This document shows, one piece after another, positions 1 through 8,860 of a DNA stretch of 64,000 nt (positions within the stretch are counted from its first letter, which is position 1; every line of letters starts with the position of its first letter). The stretch is taken from the NCBI RefSeq assembly GCF_028649435.1, contig NZ_JAQSIN010000003.1; one strand, 5' to 3'. The position numbers and the translations under genes are program-made. A model generated the notes under the pieces. That model did no database searches. It was not told where the DNA came from and saw only the letters and a program-made list of their open reading frames with translations. This DNA comes from Curvibacter microcysteis. Lineage in GTDB: Bacteria; Pseudomonadota; Gammaproteobacteria; Burkholderiales; Burkholderiaceae_C.

Positions 1-565
1 CTTGCAAAATGCCATCGGTCACGTTTGCAGGCGTGAGTCCACCAGACAAAACGAGGTGAGAGTTGACGCTTGGAGGCAGGAGTGACCAATTGAATGTTTT
101 GCCGCCGCCGCCGTAGCCGTCCACATGGGCGTCTAGCAGGATGGCGCGGGCTTCCTTGTAATCAGCTGCGTATTTTACGAGGTCAAAGGCCGGGGCATCC
201 GAACCGAGGGGAATTCGGGCGGCCCGCAGCCAAGGGCGTTGACCCAAAGCGGCAGTTTGCGCGCATTGGGCTGGGCTTTCGTCACCGTGGAATTGGATCA
301 CCGCACCCGGCACCTGCGCGCAGGCGGCCTCAACCTCGGCGGCGGGGCTGTTCACGAACAGCAGTACCGGGCTGACAAAGGGCGGCAGGCGACGGGCCAA
401 TTCAGCCGCGCGTGCGGGGCTGACGTAGCGCGGGCTGGGGGGATAGAGCACAAAGCCCACCGCGTCGGCACCGCTGGCGACGACGGCGTCCAGGTCTTCT
501 TCACGGGTCAGGCCGCAGATTTTGATGCGGGTGCGGGGCAGGGTAGGGGCGGGGAGCGTGGTCAT
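1..565 (-). CDS. trpF: phosphoribosylanthranilate isomerase TrpF, C-terminus cut by window edge
   Basis: Third step of tryptophan synthesis: isomerises N-(5-phosphoribosyl)anthranilate to CdRP in the cytoplasm. 188 residues of a (beta/alpha)8 barrel are visible. The N-terminal strand carries the KICGLT motif with the catalytic Cys (about residue 17), then AVGFVLYPPSPRYV, then LLDAHVDGYGGGG with the catalytic Asp, then the phosphate-binding LSGGL. Only the last barrel strands are missing. The ATG overlaps the truA stop (ATGA), so the two are translationally coupled. trpB and trpA probably follow outside the window, as is common in Burkholderiales, but that is inference. Confidence 0.95.
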   Translation of the reverse strand, partial: MTTLPAPTLPRTRIKICGLTREEDLDAVVASGADAVGFVLYPPSPRYVSPARAAELARRLPPFVSPVLLFVNSPAAEVEAACAQVPGAVIQFHGDESPAQCAQTAALGQRPWLRAARIPLGSDAPAFDLVKYAADYKEARAILLDAHVDGYGGGGKTFNWSLLPPSVNSHLVLSGGLTPANVTDGILQ

Positions 566-1428
566 GGCAGCCAGTCAAAAGCGGGGGTGCGTTCAGGCAG
601 GCCCCATTCTGGGCCATAGACCGGGCCGGAGAAGTACAGGCCATCGGGGGCAAAAGTGGGCGCGGCCGCGTCGCGCGAACGTGCGGCCAGCACGTCGGCC
701 ATCCAATGGGGCGGCTTGAGGCCCTGGCCCACTTGCAAGAGGCAGCCCATGATGTTGCGGATCATGTGGTGCAAGAAGGCATTGCCCTCGAATTCAAAAC
801 GCCAGTAGCAGGCCTCGAATTGGTGGGCGGTGTCGTCTTGCGCGTCGTACTTGGGCCGCGCAGGCCGGCGGTGAATTTGAATTTGGTACAGCGTCTTGAC
901 GGGTGTCAGCGCTTGGCAAGCCGAGGCCCGGAAGGAGCTGAAGTCATGCTCGCCAATCAACAGGGCAGCGGCTTCTTGCATGGCCTGGTGGTTGAGCTTG
1001 CGAAACACCCAGCCCACGGACTGGGCCTCCAAGCTGGGACGCACCGGCGACTGCAGCAGCACATACACATAGCGCCGGCGCAATGCACAGGCGCGCGAAT
1101 GGAAGGCCTGTGGCACCTGACGCGCCCATTGCACCGCGATGTCACGCGGCAAAAAAGCATTGGTGCCGCGCACCCAGGAGGCGTCGGGGCGTTGCGCGTG
1201 GGTGTCAAAGTGCACGACCTGCATCAGGCCGTGCACGCCCGTGTCGGTGCGGCCCGCGCACAAGGTGCTGATGGGCTGGTCGACGAACTTGGACAGCGCT
1301 TTTTCCAGCGCGTCCTGCACGGTCGGCACGGTGGCCTGGCTTTGCCAGCCCGCGTAAGCGCTGCCCCGGTAACTGACGCCGAGGGCCATCCGCACGGGGG
1401 GGCGGAGCTCGGTCCAGGGCCCTTTCAA
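562..1428 (-). CDS. truA: tRNA pseudouridine(38-40) synthase TruA
   Basis: Converts uridines 38-40 of the tRNA anticodon arm to pseudouridine. 288 residues, normal family length. The catalytic Asp is at about residue 62 in CAGRTDTGVH; other family blocks are YRGSAYAGWQSQ near the N-terminus and EGNAFLHHMIRNIMG near residue 220. The longest frame opens at a TTG that overlaps the fimV stop (TTGA), giving translational coupling. An ATG at 1389-1387 would start the protein at MALGVSYRG, closer to the usual TruA N-terminus, so the exact start is open. It is followed by trpF through an ATGA overlap. Confidence 0.95.
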   Translation of the reverse strand: MKGPWTELRPPVRMALGVSYRGSAYAGWQSQATVPTVQDALEKALSKFVDQPISTLCAGRTDTGVHGLMQVVHFDTHAQRPDASWVRGTNAFLPRDIAVQWARQVPQAFHSRACALRRRYVYVLLQSPVRPSLEAQSVGWVFRKLNHQAMQEAAALLIGEHDFSSFRASACQALTPVKTLYQIQIHRRPARPKYDAQDDTAHQFEACYWRFEFEGNAFLHHMIRNIMGCLLQVGQGLKPPHWMADVLAARSRDAAAPTFAPDGLYFSGPVYGPEWGLPERTPAFDWLP

Positions 1429-3992
1429 GCCAGTTGCTCGAGCAGACGCTCGGCTTTGGTCTTCAGGCTGCCCGTGGCTTCGGCAATGACTTCCTCGACC
1501 AGGGCGCGGGCACCATCGGCGTCGCCAATGGCGTTGAACTCTTCAGCCAGCGCCAGCTTGGTGGCCAGCGGATCTTCCGGCTGCAGGTCCTGGTCGTCGT
1601 CGAAGTCATCGAGCGTCGGGGACTCGGGGGCGGCTTCGGCCGCGGCGGGCGGCTCCTGGGCTGGGGTGGAGTTTTCCAGCTCCAGCGACAGCGAATCCAG
1701 GTCGAATTCGATCATGCCGGCATCGGTGGCCGGGGCCTCGGGTTCAGGCACCAAGCGAGCCGGTTCCGTGGCATTGCTGCTGGGGAAGTCCAGCTCTTCG
1801 GTGAGGTCGATGCCCGGGCTTTCCAGCGCAGGCTGAGCCTCCAGGGCCGCGGCCTGGGTGGCCTGGTTCAGGCTGTCGGCGAAGCTTGGTGCAGGCGGTT
1901 CGAGATCCAGGCTCAAATCACCAAAGGGATCATTCGGGGGCGGCGGCGGCGAGGCGCTGGGCGGGTCGTCGTCCAGCGGCAGGTCCAGGTCGAGGTCCAG
2001 GTCCAAGTCGCCTGAGACCGGGGAGGGCATGGTGGGCGAACTGAAGGGGATCGAGTGCGATTCTTCAAGCGCGACGGGAGCGGGTTCCCCATCGGAGAAC
2101 AGGGTGTTGCTGGGGTCCAGTTCACGGCCCAGATCACGGATGCGGTCCCATTCCGGCCCTTGGCCCTGGGTGATTTTGTAGGCTTCCAGCGCCAAGGCGT
2201 TGAAGGCCACCAGGTCGCGGCGCTTGGCGTAGATTTCGGCCAGCTTGGCATGGATGGCCGCGCGGGTCGGGTTGGTCTTGAGGGCTTCCTTGAGGATTTC
2301 CTCGGCCTGCAGGTCGCGGCCATAAGCCAGGTAGACGTCGGCTTCTGCCACAGGGTCCACGTCACCGGCATCGAGCTGGCTGGGCGAGTAGGCCATCGAG
2401 GACGAGCCGGTGGTGGAGTCGCGGGTGTCCACGCGCTGGCCGCCGCTGGCACCGAAGAATGAATCGGGCTGGAGGCGGCTTTCCAGGAAGGAGCTGTCCA
2501 CATGGCCAGCACGGCGGCGCTTGAGCCAGCGGTACAGACCCAGGCCCGCGAGCAAGGCCAGGATGCCGCCGCCGGCCGCCATGGGCACGAGGGGGTCTTC
2601 GCCCAGGTAGCTGAGCACGCTGGTTTCGGCCTCGGGCTCTGCGGTGGTGGGTGTCGCGGGCGCGGGTGGGGCCTTGGGCGGCGCGGGCTCCACCACGGGT
2701 GCTGCCACGGGCACGACCACGCTGGGCGTGGCTTCGGGCGCACTGGCGGGCGCGCTGGGGGCCTCGACAGCGGCCGCGGGGGGCGTGGCGGTGCTGGGCG
2801 TGTCGGTCGCCTTGGGCGTGCTGGCCGCCGCGATGGTCGGGGTGACGCTGCTGCTGATCTTGTTCAGATCGCTGAGGTTCTTGTTGAGCTCAGCCAGTCG
2901 CTCGGACTGGGCTTTGGCCTGCTTGTCCTCGGCGATCTTCTGCTCGGCTGCAGCGCTGTCCTTCTTGTCGGCCAGTGCGCCCTTGGACAGGGTCAGTTTG
3001 TCAGGGGCCGCTGCATTGGATTTCTTCTCGTCAACCTGGGTTTGCACCTTGCCGCTGGCGCTGCGCTCAGCCGGCGCCACCTCGACCGAGGGGGCTTGGG
3101 TGGCCAGCTTGCGCCGGAAGTCGTTGAAGTCTCGGCTTTGGGCCTGGATCAGCTGGCGTGCCTCGGCGGCGGGCACGGCTTCCGCGACGGAGGCTTCGGG
3201 GATGTCCAGCACGGCGCCCGCTTTGAGCCGGTTCACGTTGCCGCGCAGGAAGGCATCGGGGTTGGCGCGCATCAGCGCCACCAGCATCTGGTCCAAAGAG
3301 ACCTGGTTGGGCTTCACTTGGGCGGCAATGCGGCCTGCGGTGTCGCCTTGTTTGACCACCACCGTGTTGCCACTCGGCGCTGGCGCGGGCGTGGGCGTGG
3401 GCGTGGCTGCCGTGGGGGTCTTGACCACCGGTCGCACCGGTGCCGGCGTGGCTGCCGCTGCAGGGGGCGGGGCCAACACCACGGGGGGGGCGGAGCGCAC
3501 CGCTGCACTGGGGCTGGACGGCGCTGCAGCGCTTTGGGCCGGGTTCACGGGGGGCGGTGTCTGACGCGCCGAGGGCGGGTCGAACAGCAAGGTGTAGTCG
3601 CGGACGATGCGTCCCGAGGACCAATTGGCCTCCAGAATCAGGTCGACAAAGGGGTCGCTGACGATGCGGTCACTCTTGATTTGCAGCACGGCACGGCCGT
3701 CAGCGCGGCGCACCACATCGATGTTCAGGCCTGACAGGGCGCTGTTGTATTCAAAGCCCGCCGTGCGGAAACTGGCCGGCGACGCGGGAGTGGCGCGCAG
3801 GCTGTCGAACTCGGCGGGGGTGATGTCGGGCAGGTCGATTTCGGCCCGCAGCGGTTCGCCCAGGGCGGATTGGACCGTCAGCCGGCCCAGGGCCAGGGCG
3901 TGAGCGTCTGCACCCCACAGCCCTGCTGTGCTGGCCAGCAGGGCGGCCAGTGCGGTGCTCTTCCACCGGTTCGTTGATGCAGATGGTTTCAT
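1425..3992 (-). CDS. fimV: FimV/HubP-family polar LysM protein
   Basis: Inner-membrane polar scaffold of the FimV/HubP family, which in Pseudomonas and Vibrio organises type IV pili, flagella and chemosensory arrays at the pole. 855 residues. A signal peptide ends near residue 32 (AHALALG) and is followed by the FimV N-terminal domain. A Pro/Ala/Thr-rich linker leads to a LysM domain near residues 210-270 (VVVKQGDTAGRIA). A transmembrane segment lies near residues 465-487, followed by RWLKRRR. The acidic cytoplasmic part has a TPR-like stretch (YLAYGRDLQAEEILKEAL), an Asp-Leu run and the conserved FimV C-terminal domain (last ~48 residues). Transcribed towards truA and trpF. Confidence 0.92.
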   Translation of the reverse strand: MKPSASTNRWKSTALAALLASTAGLWGADAHALALGRLTVQSALGEPLRAEIDLPDITPAEFDSLRATPASPASFRTAGFEYNSALSGLNIDVVRRADGRAVLQIKSDRIVSDPFVDLILEANWSSGRIVRDYTLLFDPPSARQTPPPVNPAQSAAAPSSPSAAVRSAPPVVLAPPPAAAATPAPVRPVVKTPTAATPTPTPAPAPSGNTVVVKQGDTAGRIAAQVKPNQVSLDQMLVALMRANPDAFLRGNVNRLKAGAVLDIPEASVAEAVPAAEARQLIQAQSRDFNDFRRKLATQAPSVEVAPAERSASGKVQTQVDEKKSNAAAPDKLTLSKGALADKKDSAAAEQKIAEDKQAKAQSERLAELNKNLSDLNKISSSVTPTIAAASTPKATDTPSTATPPAAAVEAPSAPASAPEATPSVVVPVAAPVVEPAPPKAPPAPATPTTAEPEAETSVLSYLGEDPLVPMAAGGGILALLAGLGLYRWLKRRRAGHVDSSFLESRLQPDSFFGASGGQRVDTRDSTTGSSSMAYSPSQLDAGDVDPVAEADVYLAYGRDLQAEEILKEALKTNPTRAAIHAKLAEIYAKRRDLVAFNALALEAYKITQGQGPEWDRIRDLGRELDPSNTLFSDGEPAPVALEESHSIPFSSPTMPSPVSGDLDLDLDLDLPLDDDPPSASPPPPPNDPFGDLSLDLEPPAPSFADSLNQATQAAALEAQPALESPGIDLTEELDFPSSNATEPARLVPEPEAPATDAGMIEFDLDSLSLELENSTPAQEPPAAAEAAPESPTLDDFDDDQDLQPEDPLATKLALAEEFNAIGDADGARALVEEVIAEATGSLKTKAERLLEQLA

Positions 3993-4154
3993 GCTTGGAT
4001 GCCCGGGTGCAGGTCGAACGTCAGGTCTCTATTCCACATGTGTAACTTGGCCCGGACTCAAATAATGAAAAAGCACCATAGCATCAAGGCCTTATTCAGA
4101 CAAGCTGAGGTGGCCTCTTAGCTGCTTCGCGGCGATGCACGAGCCAGAACGAAA

Positions 4155-4188
4155 CGGCTGGACGTTGTCAAATCACAACGTCCAGCCG
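4155..4188 (-). terminator. Rho-independent terminator after asd
   Basis: A perfect 14-bp inverted repeat (4155-4168 with 4175-4188) has a 6-nt loop. On the minus strand it is followed by TTTCGTT. It lies 31 bp past the asd stop and separates the leu-asd operon from fimV. The T-tract is imperfect, but the stem is strong. Confidence 0.75.
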
Positions 4189-4218
4189 CCCCAAGCGCCC
4201 GTCTTGTAACAGCGCTTC

Positions 4219-5355
4219 TTAGGCGTCGAGCAGGATGCGCAGCATGCGGCGCAGCGGTTCGGCCGCGCCCCACAGCAGCTGGTCACCGATGGTGAAAGCA
4301 CCCACGTACTCTGGGCCCATGGCGAGCTTGCGCACGCGGCCGACCGGGATGGTCAGGGTGCCGGTCACGGCCACCGGGGTCAGGTCCTGGATGGTGGCTT
4401 CGCGGGTGTTGGGAACGACCTTGGCCCAAGGGTTGTCGGCGGCGATCATGGCTTCGATGTCGGCCACGGGCACATCCTTCTTGAGCTTGAAGGTCAGGGC
4501 TTGGCTGTGGCAGCGCATCGCGCCCACGCGCACGCAGAAACCGTCGACCGGGATGGCCGGGGCGCTGAAGCCTTCGCCAATGCCCAGGATCTTGTTGGTT
4601 TCGGCCATGCCCTTCCACTCTTCACGGCTGACGCCGTTGCCCAGGTCCTTGTCGATCCAGGGGATCAGCGAGCCGCCCAGGGGGACGCCAAAGTTGGCGG
4701 TTTCCGAGGCGCTCAAGCTGCGTTGCTTGGCGATGATCTGGCGATCGATTTCCAGGATGGCGCTCTTGGGGTCGTCGAGCAGGTGCTTGACTTCGGCGTT
4801 CAGGGTGCCGAACTGGGTCAGGAGTTCGCGCATGTGCTGGGCGCCGCCACCCGATGCGGCTTGGTAGGTCTGGGTGGACATCCACTCGACCAGACCGGCC
4901 TTGTACAGCGCGCCCACGCCCATCAGCATGCAGCTCACGGTGCAGTTGCCACCGACCCAGTTGTTGCCGCCCTTGGCCAAGGCGTCCTTGATCACCGGCA
5001 GGTTGACCGGGTCCAGGATGATGACCGCATCGTCCTTCATGCGCAGGGTGGAGGCGGCATCGATCCAGTGGCCGTTCCAGCCCGCAGCGCGCAGCTTGGG
5101 GAAGACTTCGGTGGTGTAGTCACCGCCTTGGGCGGTGAGGATGATGTCGCAGCGCTTGAGCGCGTCGATGTTGTAGGCGTCCTGCAGGACGGTTTCGTTC
5201 TTCGCTTGCGCAGGGGCTTGGCCGCCGGCATTGGAAGTCGAAAAGAAAATGGGTTCGATCAGGCCGAAGTCGCCTTCAGCCGTCATGCGGTCGATCAGCA
5301 CCGAGCCGACCATGCCGCGCCAACCCACCAAACCTACGAGATTACCTACCTTCAT
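4219..5355 (-). CDS. asd: aspartate-semialdehyde dehydrogenase Asd
   Basis: NADPH-dependent reduction of aspartyl phosphate to aspartate semialdehyde, the branch point to lysine/diaminopimelate, threonine and methionine. 378 residues from the ATG at 5355; a GTG one codon upstream also lies in frame. The N-terminal Rossmann motif is GLVGWRGMVGS. The catalytic Cys is at about residue 138 in GGNCTVS, and the substrate-binding region has QTYQAASGGGAQ. It is the long gammaproteobacterial-type Asd. It is the last gene of the leu run and ends before a strong terminator. hom and thrC, which use its product, lie at 23.9-26.7 kb. Confidence 0.96.
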   Translation of the reverse strand: MKVGNLVGLVGWRGMVGSVLIDRMTAEGDFGLIEPIFFSTSNAGGQAPAQAKNETVLQDAYNIDALKRCDIILTAQGGDYTTEVFPKLRAAGWNGHWIDAASTLRMKDDAVIILDPVNLPVIKDALAKGGNNWVGGNCTVSCMLMGVGALYKAGLVEWMSTQTYQAASGGGAQHMRELLTQFGTLNAEVKHLLDDPKSAILEIDRQIIAKQRSLSASETANFGVPLGGSLIPWIDKDLGNGVSREEWKGMAETNKILGIGEGFSAPAIPVDGFCVRVGAMRCHSQALTFKLKKDVPVADIEAMIAADNPWAKVVPNTREATIQDLTPVAVTGTLTIPVGRVRKLAMGPEYVGAFTIGDQLLWGAAEPLRRMLRILLDA

Positions 5356-5436
5356 CACATTGCCCTTTCAGAAAAATGAAATCTTCTTGTCCCCGGCTCG
5401 TCGGGCCGGGGAGGGCGTGACGAACCGGGCTACTGC

Positions 5437-6525
5437 TTAGCCTTTAATGGTCGTCTTGGTAATGGCCGCTACCACGGCATCACCCATTTCGCGGGTGCTG
5501 ACCTTGGTGGTGCCTTCCGAGTAGATGTCAACGGTTCTGAGGCCAGCAGCCAGCACCGATTGCACCGCAGACTCGATTCGGTCGGCGGCTTCGGCTTGGT
5601 TGAGGGAGAAGCGGAGCATCATGGCAGCGGACAGTATTGTAGCCAAAGGATTGGCGATGCCCTTGCCGGCGATGTCGGGGGCGCTGCCATGGCTCGGTTC
5701 GTACAGGCCTTGGTTGCTCGAATTCAGGCTGGCCGAAGGCAGCATGCCGATGGAGCCGGTCAGCATCGCCGCCTCGTCAGACAGGATGTCGCCGAACATG
5801 TTGCCGGTCACGACCACGTCGAACTTCTTGGGCGCCTTGACCAGTTGCATGGCCGCGTTGTCCACGTACATGTGGTCGAGTTCGACGTCGGGGTACTGCT
5901 GGCCCACTTCGATCATGATGTCCTTCCAGAATTGGAAGGTCTCGAGCACGTTGGCCTTGTCCACGCTGGTCACGCGCTTGCTGCGCTTGCGGGCGGCCTG
6001 GAAGGCCACGTGGGCGATGCGCTCCACCTCGGGGCGCGAATAGCGCATGGTGTCGAAGGCTTCTTCGGCGCCTGGGAAGTGGCCATCAACGGCGGTGCGG
6101 CGGCCGCGCGGTTGACCGAAGTAGATGTCGCCAGTCAGCTCGCGGATGATCAGGATGTCCAGGCCAGCGATCAGCTCGGGCTTCAGGCTGGAGGCGCCCA
6201 CCAGCTGCTCGTAGCAAATGGCGGGACGGAAATTGGCGAACAGACCCAGGTTCTTGCGCAGGCCCAGGATGGCTTGCTCGGGACGCAGCGGGCGGTCGAG
6301 CTTGTCGTATTTCCAGTCGCCAACGGCGCCGAACAGGATGGCATCAGATTCCTTGGCCAGCTTCAGGGTCGACTCGGGCAGCGGGTGGCCATGGGCTTCG
6401 TAGGCCGCACCACCGACGAGGGCGGTTTCGGTTTCAAACTTCAGGTCCAGAACGTTCAGGACCTTGACCGCTTCGGCCACGATTTCGGTACCGATGCCGT
6501 CACCGGGCAGGATGGCGATTTTCAT
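5437..6525 (-). CDS. leuB: 3-isopropylmalate dehydrogenase LeuB
   Basis: Oxidative decarboxylation of 3-isopropylmalate to 2-oxoisocaproate in leucine synthesis, using NAD. 362 residues, normal length. Features seen: GDGIGTEIVAEAVK at the N-terminus, RELTGDIYFGQPR, the metal-binding MYVDNAAMQL, GNMFGDILSDEAAM, and the NAD-site EPSHGSAPDIAGKGIANP. Third enzyme gene of the leuC-leuD-leuB run, 75 bp after leuD, and followed by asd. Confidence 0.97.
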   Translation of the reverse strand: MKIAILPGDGIGTEIVAEAVKVLNVLDLKFETETALVGGAAYEAHGHPLPESTLKLAKESDAILFGAVGDWKYDKLDRPLRPEQAILGLRKNLGLFANFRPAICYEQLVGASSLKPELIAGLDILIIRELTGDIYFGQPRGRRTAVDGHFPGAEEAFDTMRYSRPEVERIAHVAFQAARKRSKRVTSVDKANVLETFQFWKDIMIEVGQQYPDVELDHMYVDNAAMQLVKAPKKFDVVVTGNMFGDILSDEAAMLTGSIGMLPSASLNSSNQGLYEPSHGSAPDIAGKGIANPLATILSAAMMLRFSLNQAEAADRIESAVQSVLAAGLRTVDIYSEGTTKVSTREMGDAVVAAITKTTIKG

Positions 6526-6600
6526 GAGAGAGCACTTTCAAAGGGCTGGCGGTGCCAGCCGATAAACAAAACAGCGAAAACAGAACAGGGGGAGGGCCGC

Positions 6601-7251
6601 TCAGCCGACCATGGTCTGGGCCAGCCAGGGCTTCTTGGCCAGGCGTTCGGCTTCGAAGGCCTTGATCTTGTCGGACTGGCGCAGGGTCAGGCCAATGTCG
6701 TCAAAACCGTTGAGCAGGCAGTACTTGCGGAAGGCGTTGACCTCGAAGGGGATTTCCTCGCCTTGCGGGCGCACGATGACCTGGCGCTCCAGGTCCACCG
6801 TGAGCTGGTAGCCCGGGAAGGCCAGCACTTCGTCGAACAGCTGGGCCACGGTGGCCTCGGGCAGCTGGATGGGCAACAGGCCGTTCTTGAAGCTGTTGTT
6901 GAAGAAGATGTCGGCAAAGCTGGGCGCAATGATCGAGCGGAAGCCAAACTGGTCCAGTGCCCAGGGGGCGTGTTCGCGCGAGGAGCCGCAGCCAAAGTTC
7001 TTGCGCGCCAGCAGGATGGAGGCGCCTTGGTAGCGCGGCTGGTTGAGCACGAAGTCGGGGTTGGGCTTGCGGCTGGCCGGGTCCTGACCCGGCTCGCCGT
7101 GGTCCAGGTAACGCCATTCGTCAAACAGGTTCGGGCCGAAGCCGGTCTTGCGGATCGACTTCAGGAACTGCTTGGGAATGATGGCGTCGGTGTCGACGTT
7201 CTCGCGGTCCATCGGGGCCACCAGGCCCTTGTGCACGGTGAATTTCTGCAT
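6601..7251 (-). CDS. leuD: 3-isopropylmalate dehydratase small subunit LeuD
   Basis: Small subunit that pairs with LeuC to isomerise 2-isopropylmalate to 3-isopropylmalate. 216 residues, the longer proteobacterial type. Recognised from DRENVDTDAIIPKQFL near the N-terminus and the substrate-loop region NFGCGSSREHAPWAL. Preceded by the small lipoprotein gene at 7264-7392 rather than directly by leuC, with only 12 bp between that gene's stop and this ATG. Confidence 0.97.
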   Translation of the reverse strand: MQKFTVHKGLVAPMDRENVDTDAIIPKQFLKSIRKTGFGPNLFDEWRYLDHGEPGQDPASRKPNPDFVLNQPRYQGASILLARKNFGCGSSREHAPWALDQFGFRSIIAPSFADIFFNNSFKNGLLPIQLPEATVAQLFDEVLAFPGYQLTVDLERQVIVRPQGEEIPFEVNAFRKYCLLNGFDDIGLTLRQSDKIKAFEAERLAKKPWLAQTMVG

Positions 7252-7263
7252 GGTGTTCTTCTC

Positions 7264-7392
7264 TTACTTCTTGGCCGCGTTTTCAATCGCCGTGCCGGCT
7301 TTTTGGACGTCGGTGCCCAGGCCCTTGACGGTGTTGCAACCCATCAGGGCAACCAGGGCGGTGAGGGTCAGGACGGTGGTGAGGCGGTTCAT
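7264..7392 (-). CDS. entericidin-like small lipoprotein between leuC and leuD
   Basis: A 42-residue protein starting MNRLTTVLTLTALVAL. It has a lipobox (ALMGC, Cys19), so it should be exported, cleaved and lipidated. The 24-residue mature part (GLGTDVQKAGTAIENAAKK) resembles the EcnA/EcnB entericidin family: short, charged, amphipathic, Ala/Gly-rich. It fits between leuC (11 bp upstream) and leuD (12 bp downstream) and is surely co-transcribed. Family membership rests on lipobox, size and the GxGxDVxxAGxxIxxAA pattern. Entericidins were described as a stress-linked toxin/antidote lipoprotein pair; there is no partner here. Confidence 0.85.
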   Translation of the reverse strand: MNRLTTVLTLTALVALMGCNTVKGLGTDVQKAGTAIENAAKK

Positions 7393-7403
7393 GGCGGGCT
7401 CCT

Positions 7404-8825
7404 TCAGGCGAATTGACGGACGTCGACAAAGTGGCCGTGCACCGCCGCAGCGGCGGCCATGGCCGGGCTGACCAGGTGGGTGCGGCCCCCTGCGCCTTGG
7501 CGGCCTTCAAAGTTGCGGTTGCTGGTGGAGGCGCAGCGTTCACCGGGTTCCAGGCGATCGGCGTTCATGGCCAGGCACATCGAGCAGCCGGGTTCGCGCC
7601 ATTCAAAGCCGGCGGCCTTGAAGATCTGGTCCAGGCCTTCGCGTTCGGCCTGTTCCTTGACCAGGCCCGAGCCCGGCACGACCATCGCCACCTTGATGTT
7701 CTTGGCCACTTTTTGGCCCAGGCGCTTGACCACGGCCGCAGCCTCGCGCATGTCTTCGATGCGGCTGTTGGTGCACGAACCAATGAACACCTTGTCGACG
7801 AAGATGTCGTTCAGGGCCTTGCCGGGTTCGAGGTTCATGTAGGTCAGGGCGCGTTCGATGGCGCCGCGCTTGTTGGCGTCCTTTTCCTTGTCGGGATCGG
7901 GCACACGGGCGTCAATGCCCAGCACCATTTCGGGCGAGGTGCCCCAGGTGACTTGCGGCACGATCTGCGCGGCGTCCAGTTCGACCACGGCATCGAACAC
8001 GGCATCCGCGTCCGAGTGCAAGGTCTTCCAGTAGTCGATGGCTTGTTCCAGCTCGACGCCGGTCGGCGCCAGGGGGCGGCCCTTCACGTACTCGATGGTC
8101 TTGTCATCCACGGCCACCAGGCCGGCGCGGGCGCCGCCTTCGATGGCCATGTTGCAGACCGTCATGCGGCCTTCCATGGACAGGGCGCGGATGGCCGAGC
8201 CGGCGAATTCGATGGTGTAGCCGGTGCCGCCCGCGGTACCGATCTTGCCAATGATGGCCAGCACGATGTCCTTGGCCGTGACGCCCTTGGCGACCGTGCC
8301 TTCGACCTTGATCAGCAGGTTCTTGGCCTTCTTGGCCAGCAGGGTTTGCGTGGCCATGACGTGCTCGACTTCGCTGGTGCCGATGCCGTGGGCCAGTGCG
8401 CCGAAAGCGCCGTGGGTGGAGGTGTGCGAGTCACCGCAGACCACGGTCATGCCGGGCAGGGTGGCGCCGTTTTCCGGGCCGATGACGTGCACGATGCCTT
8501 GGCGCTTGGACATGAAGGGGAAGAAGGCGGCCGCGCCGAATTCCTTGATGTTGCTGTCCAGCGTGGTGATCTGTTCTTTGCTGATGGGGTCGGTGATGCC
8601 GTCGTAGCCCAGCTCCCAGCCAGTGGTCGGGGTGTTGTGGTCGGCGGTGGCGACGATGGAGCTCACGCGCCAGACCTTGCGGCCGGCCTCGCGCAGGCCT
8701 TCAAAGGCTTGCGGGCTGGTGACTTCGTGCACCAGGTGGCGGTCGATGTAGAGGATGGACGTGCCGTCTTCTTCGGTGTGAACGACGTGTTCGTCCCAGA
8801 TCTTGTCGTAAAGGGTGCGTCCCAT
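7404..8825 (-). CDS. leuC: 3-isopropylmalate dehydratase large subunit LeuC
   Basis: Aconitase-family enzyme that, with LeuD, interconverts 2- and 3-isopropylmalate in leucine synthesis. 473 residues. The three [4Fe-4S] cluster cysteines are visible: Cys351 in GSCTNSR, and Cys414 and Cys417 in PGCSMCLAMN. Other blocks are VVCGDSHTSTHGAFGALAHGIGTSE and SNRNFEGRQG. It starts 35 bp after the LysR gene stop on the same strand and opens the leuC-lipoprotein-leuD-leuB-asd run. Confidence 0.97.
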   Translation of the reverse strand: MGRTLYDKIWDEHVVHTEEDGTSILYIDRHLVHEVTSPQAFEGLREAGRKVWRVSSIVATADHNTPTTGWELGYDGITDPISKEQITTLDSNIKEFGAAAFFPFMSKRQGIVHVIGPENGATLPGMTVVCGDSHTSTHGAFGALAHGIGTSEVEHVMATQTLLAKKAKNLLIKVEGTVAKGVTAKDIVLAIIGKIGTAGGTGYTIEFAGSAIRALSMEGRMTVCNMAIEGGARAGLVAVDDKTIEYVKGRPLAPTGVELEQAIDYWKTLHSDADAVFDAVVELDAAQIVPQVTWGTSPEMVLGIDARVPDPDKEKDANKRGAIERALTYMNLEPGKALNDIFVDKVFIGSCTNSRIEDMREAAAVVKRLGQKVAKNIKVAMVVPGSGLVKEQAEREGLDQIFKAAGFEWREPGCSMCLAMNADRLEPGERCASTSNRNFEGRQGAGGRTHLVSPAMAAAAAVHGHFVDVRQFA

Positions 8826-8860
8826 GGTGTTTTCTCTGGTCTTTCGTGAGGAATTGAATT

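Noticed and set aside
1970..2010. Asp-Leu repeat in fimV as a microsatellite or phase-variable tract
   Set aside because: Codons vary within the run and it lies in frame in an acidic linker typical of FimV.
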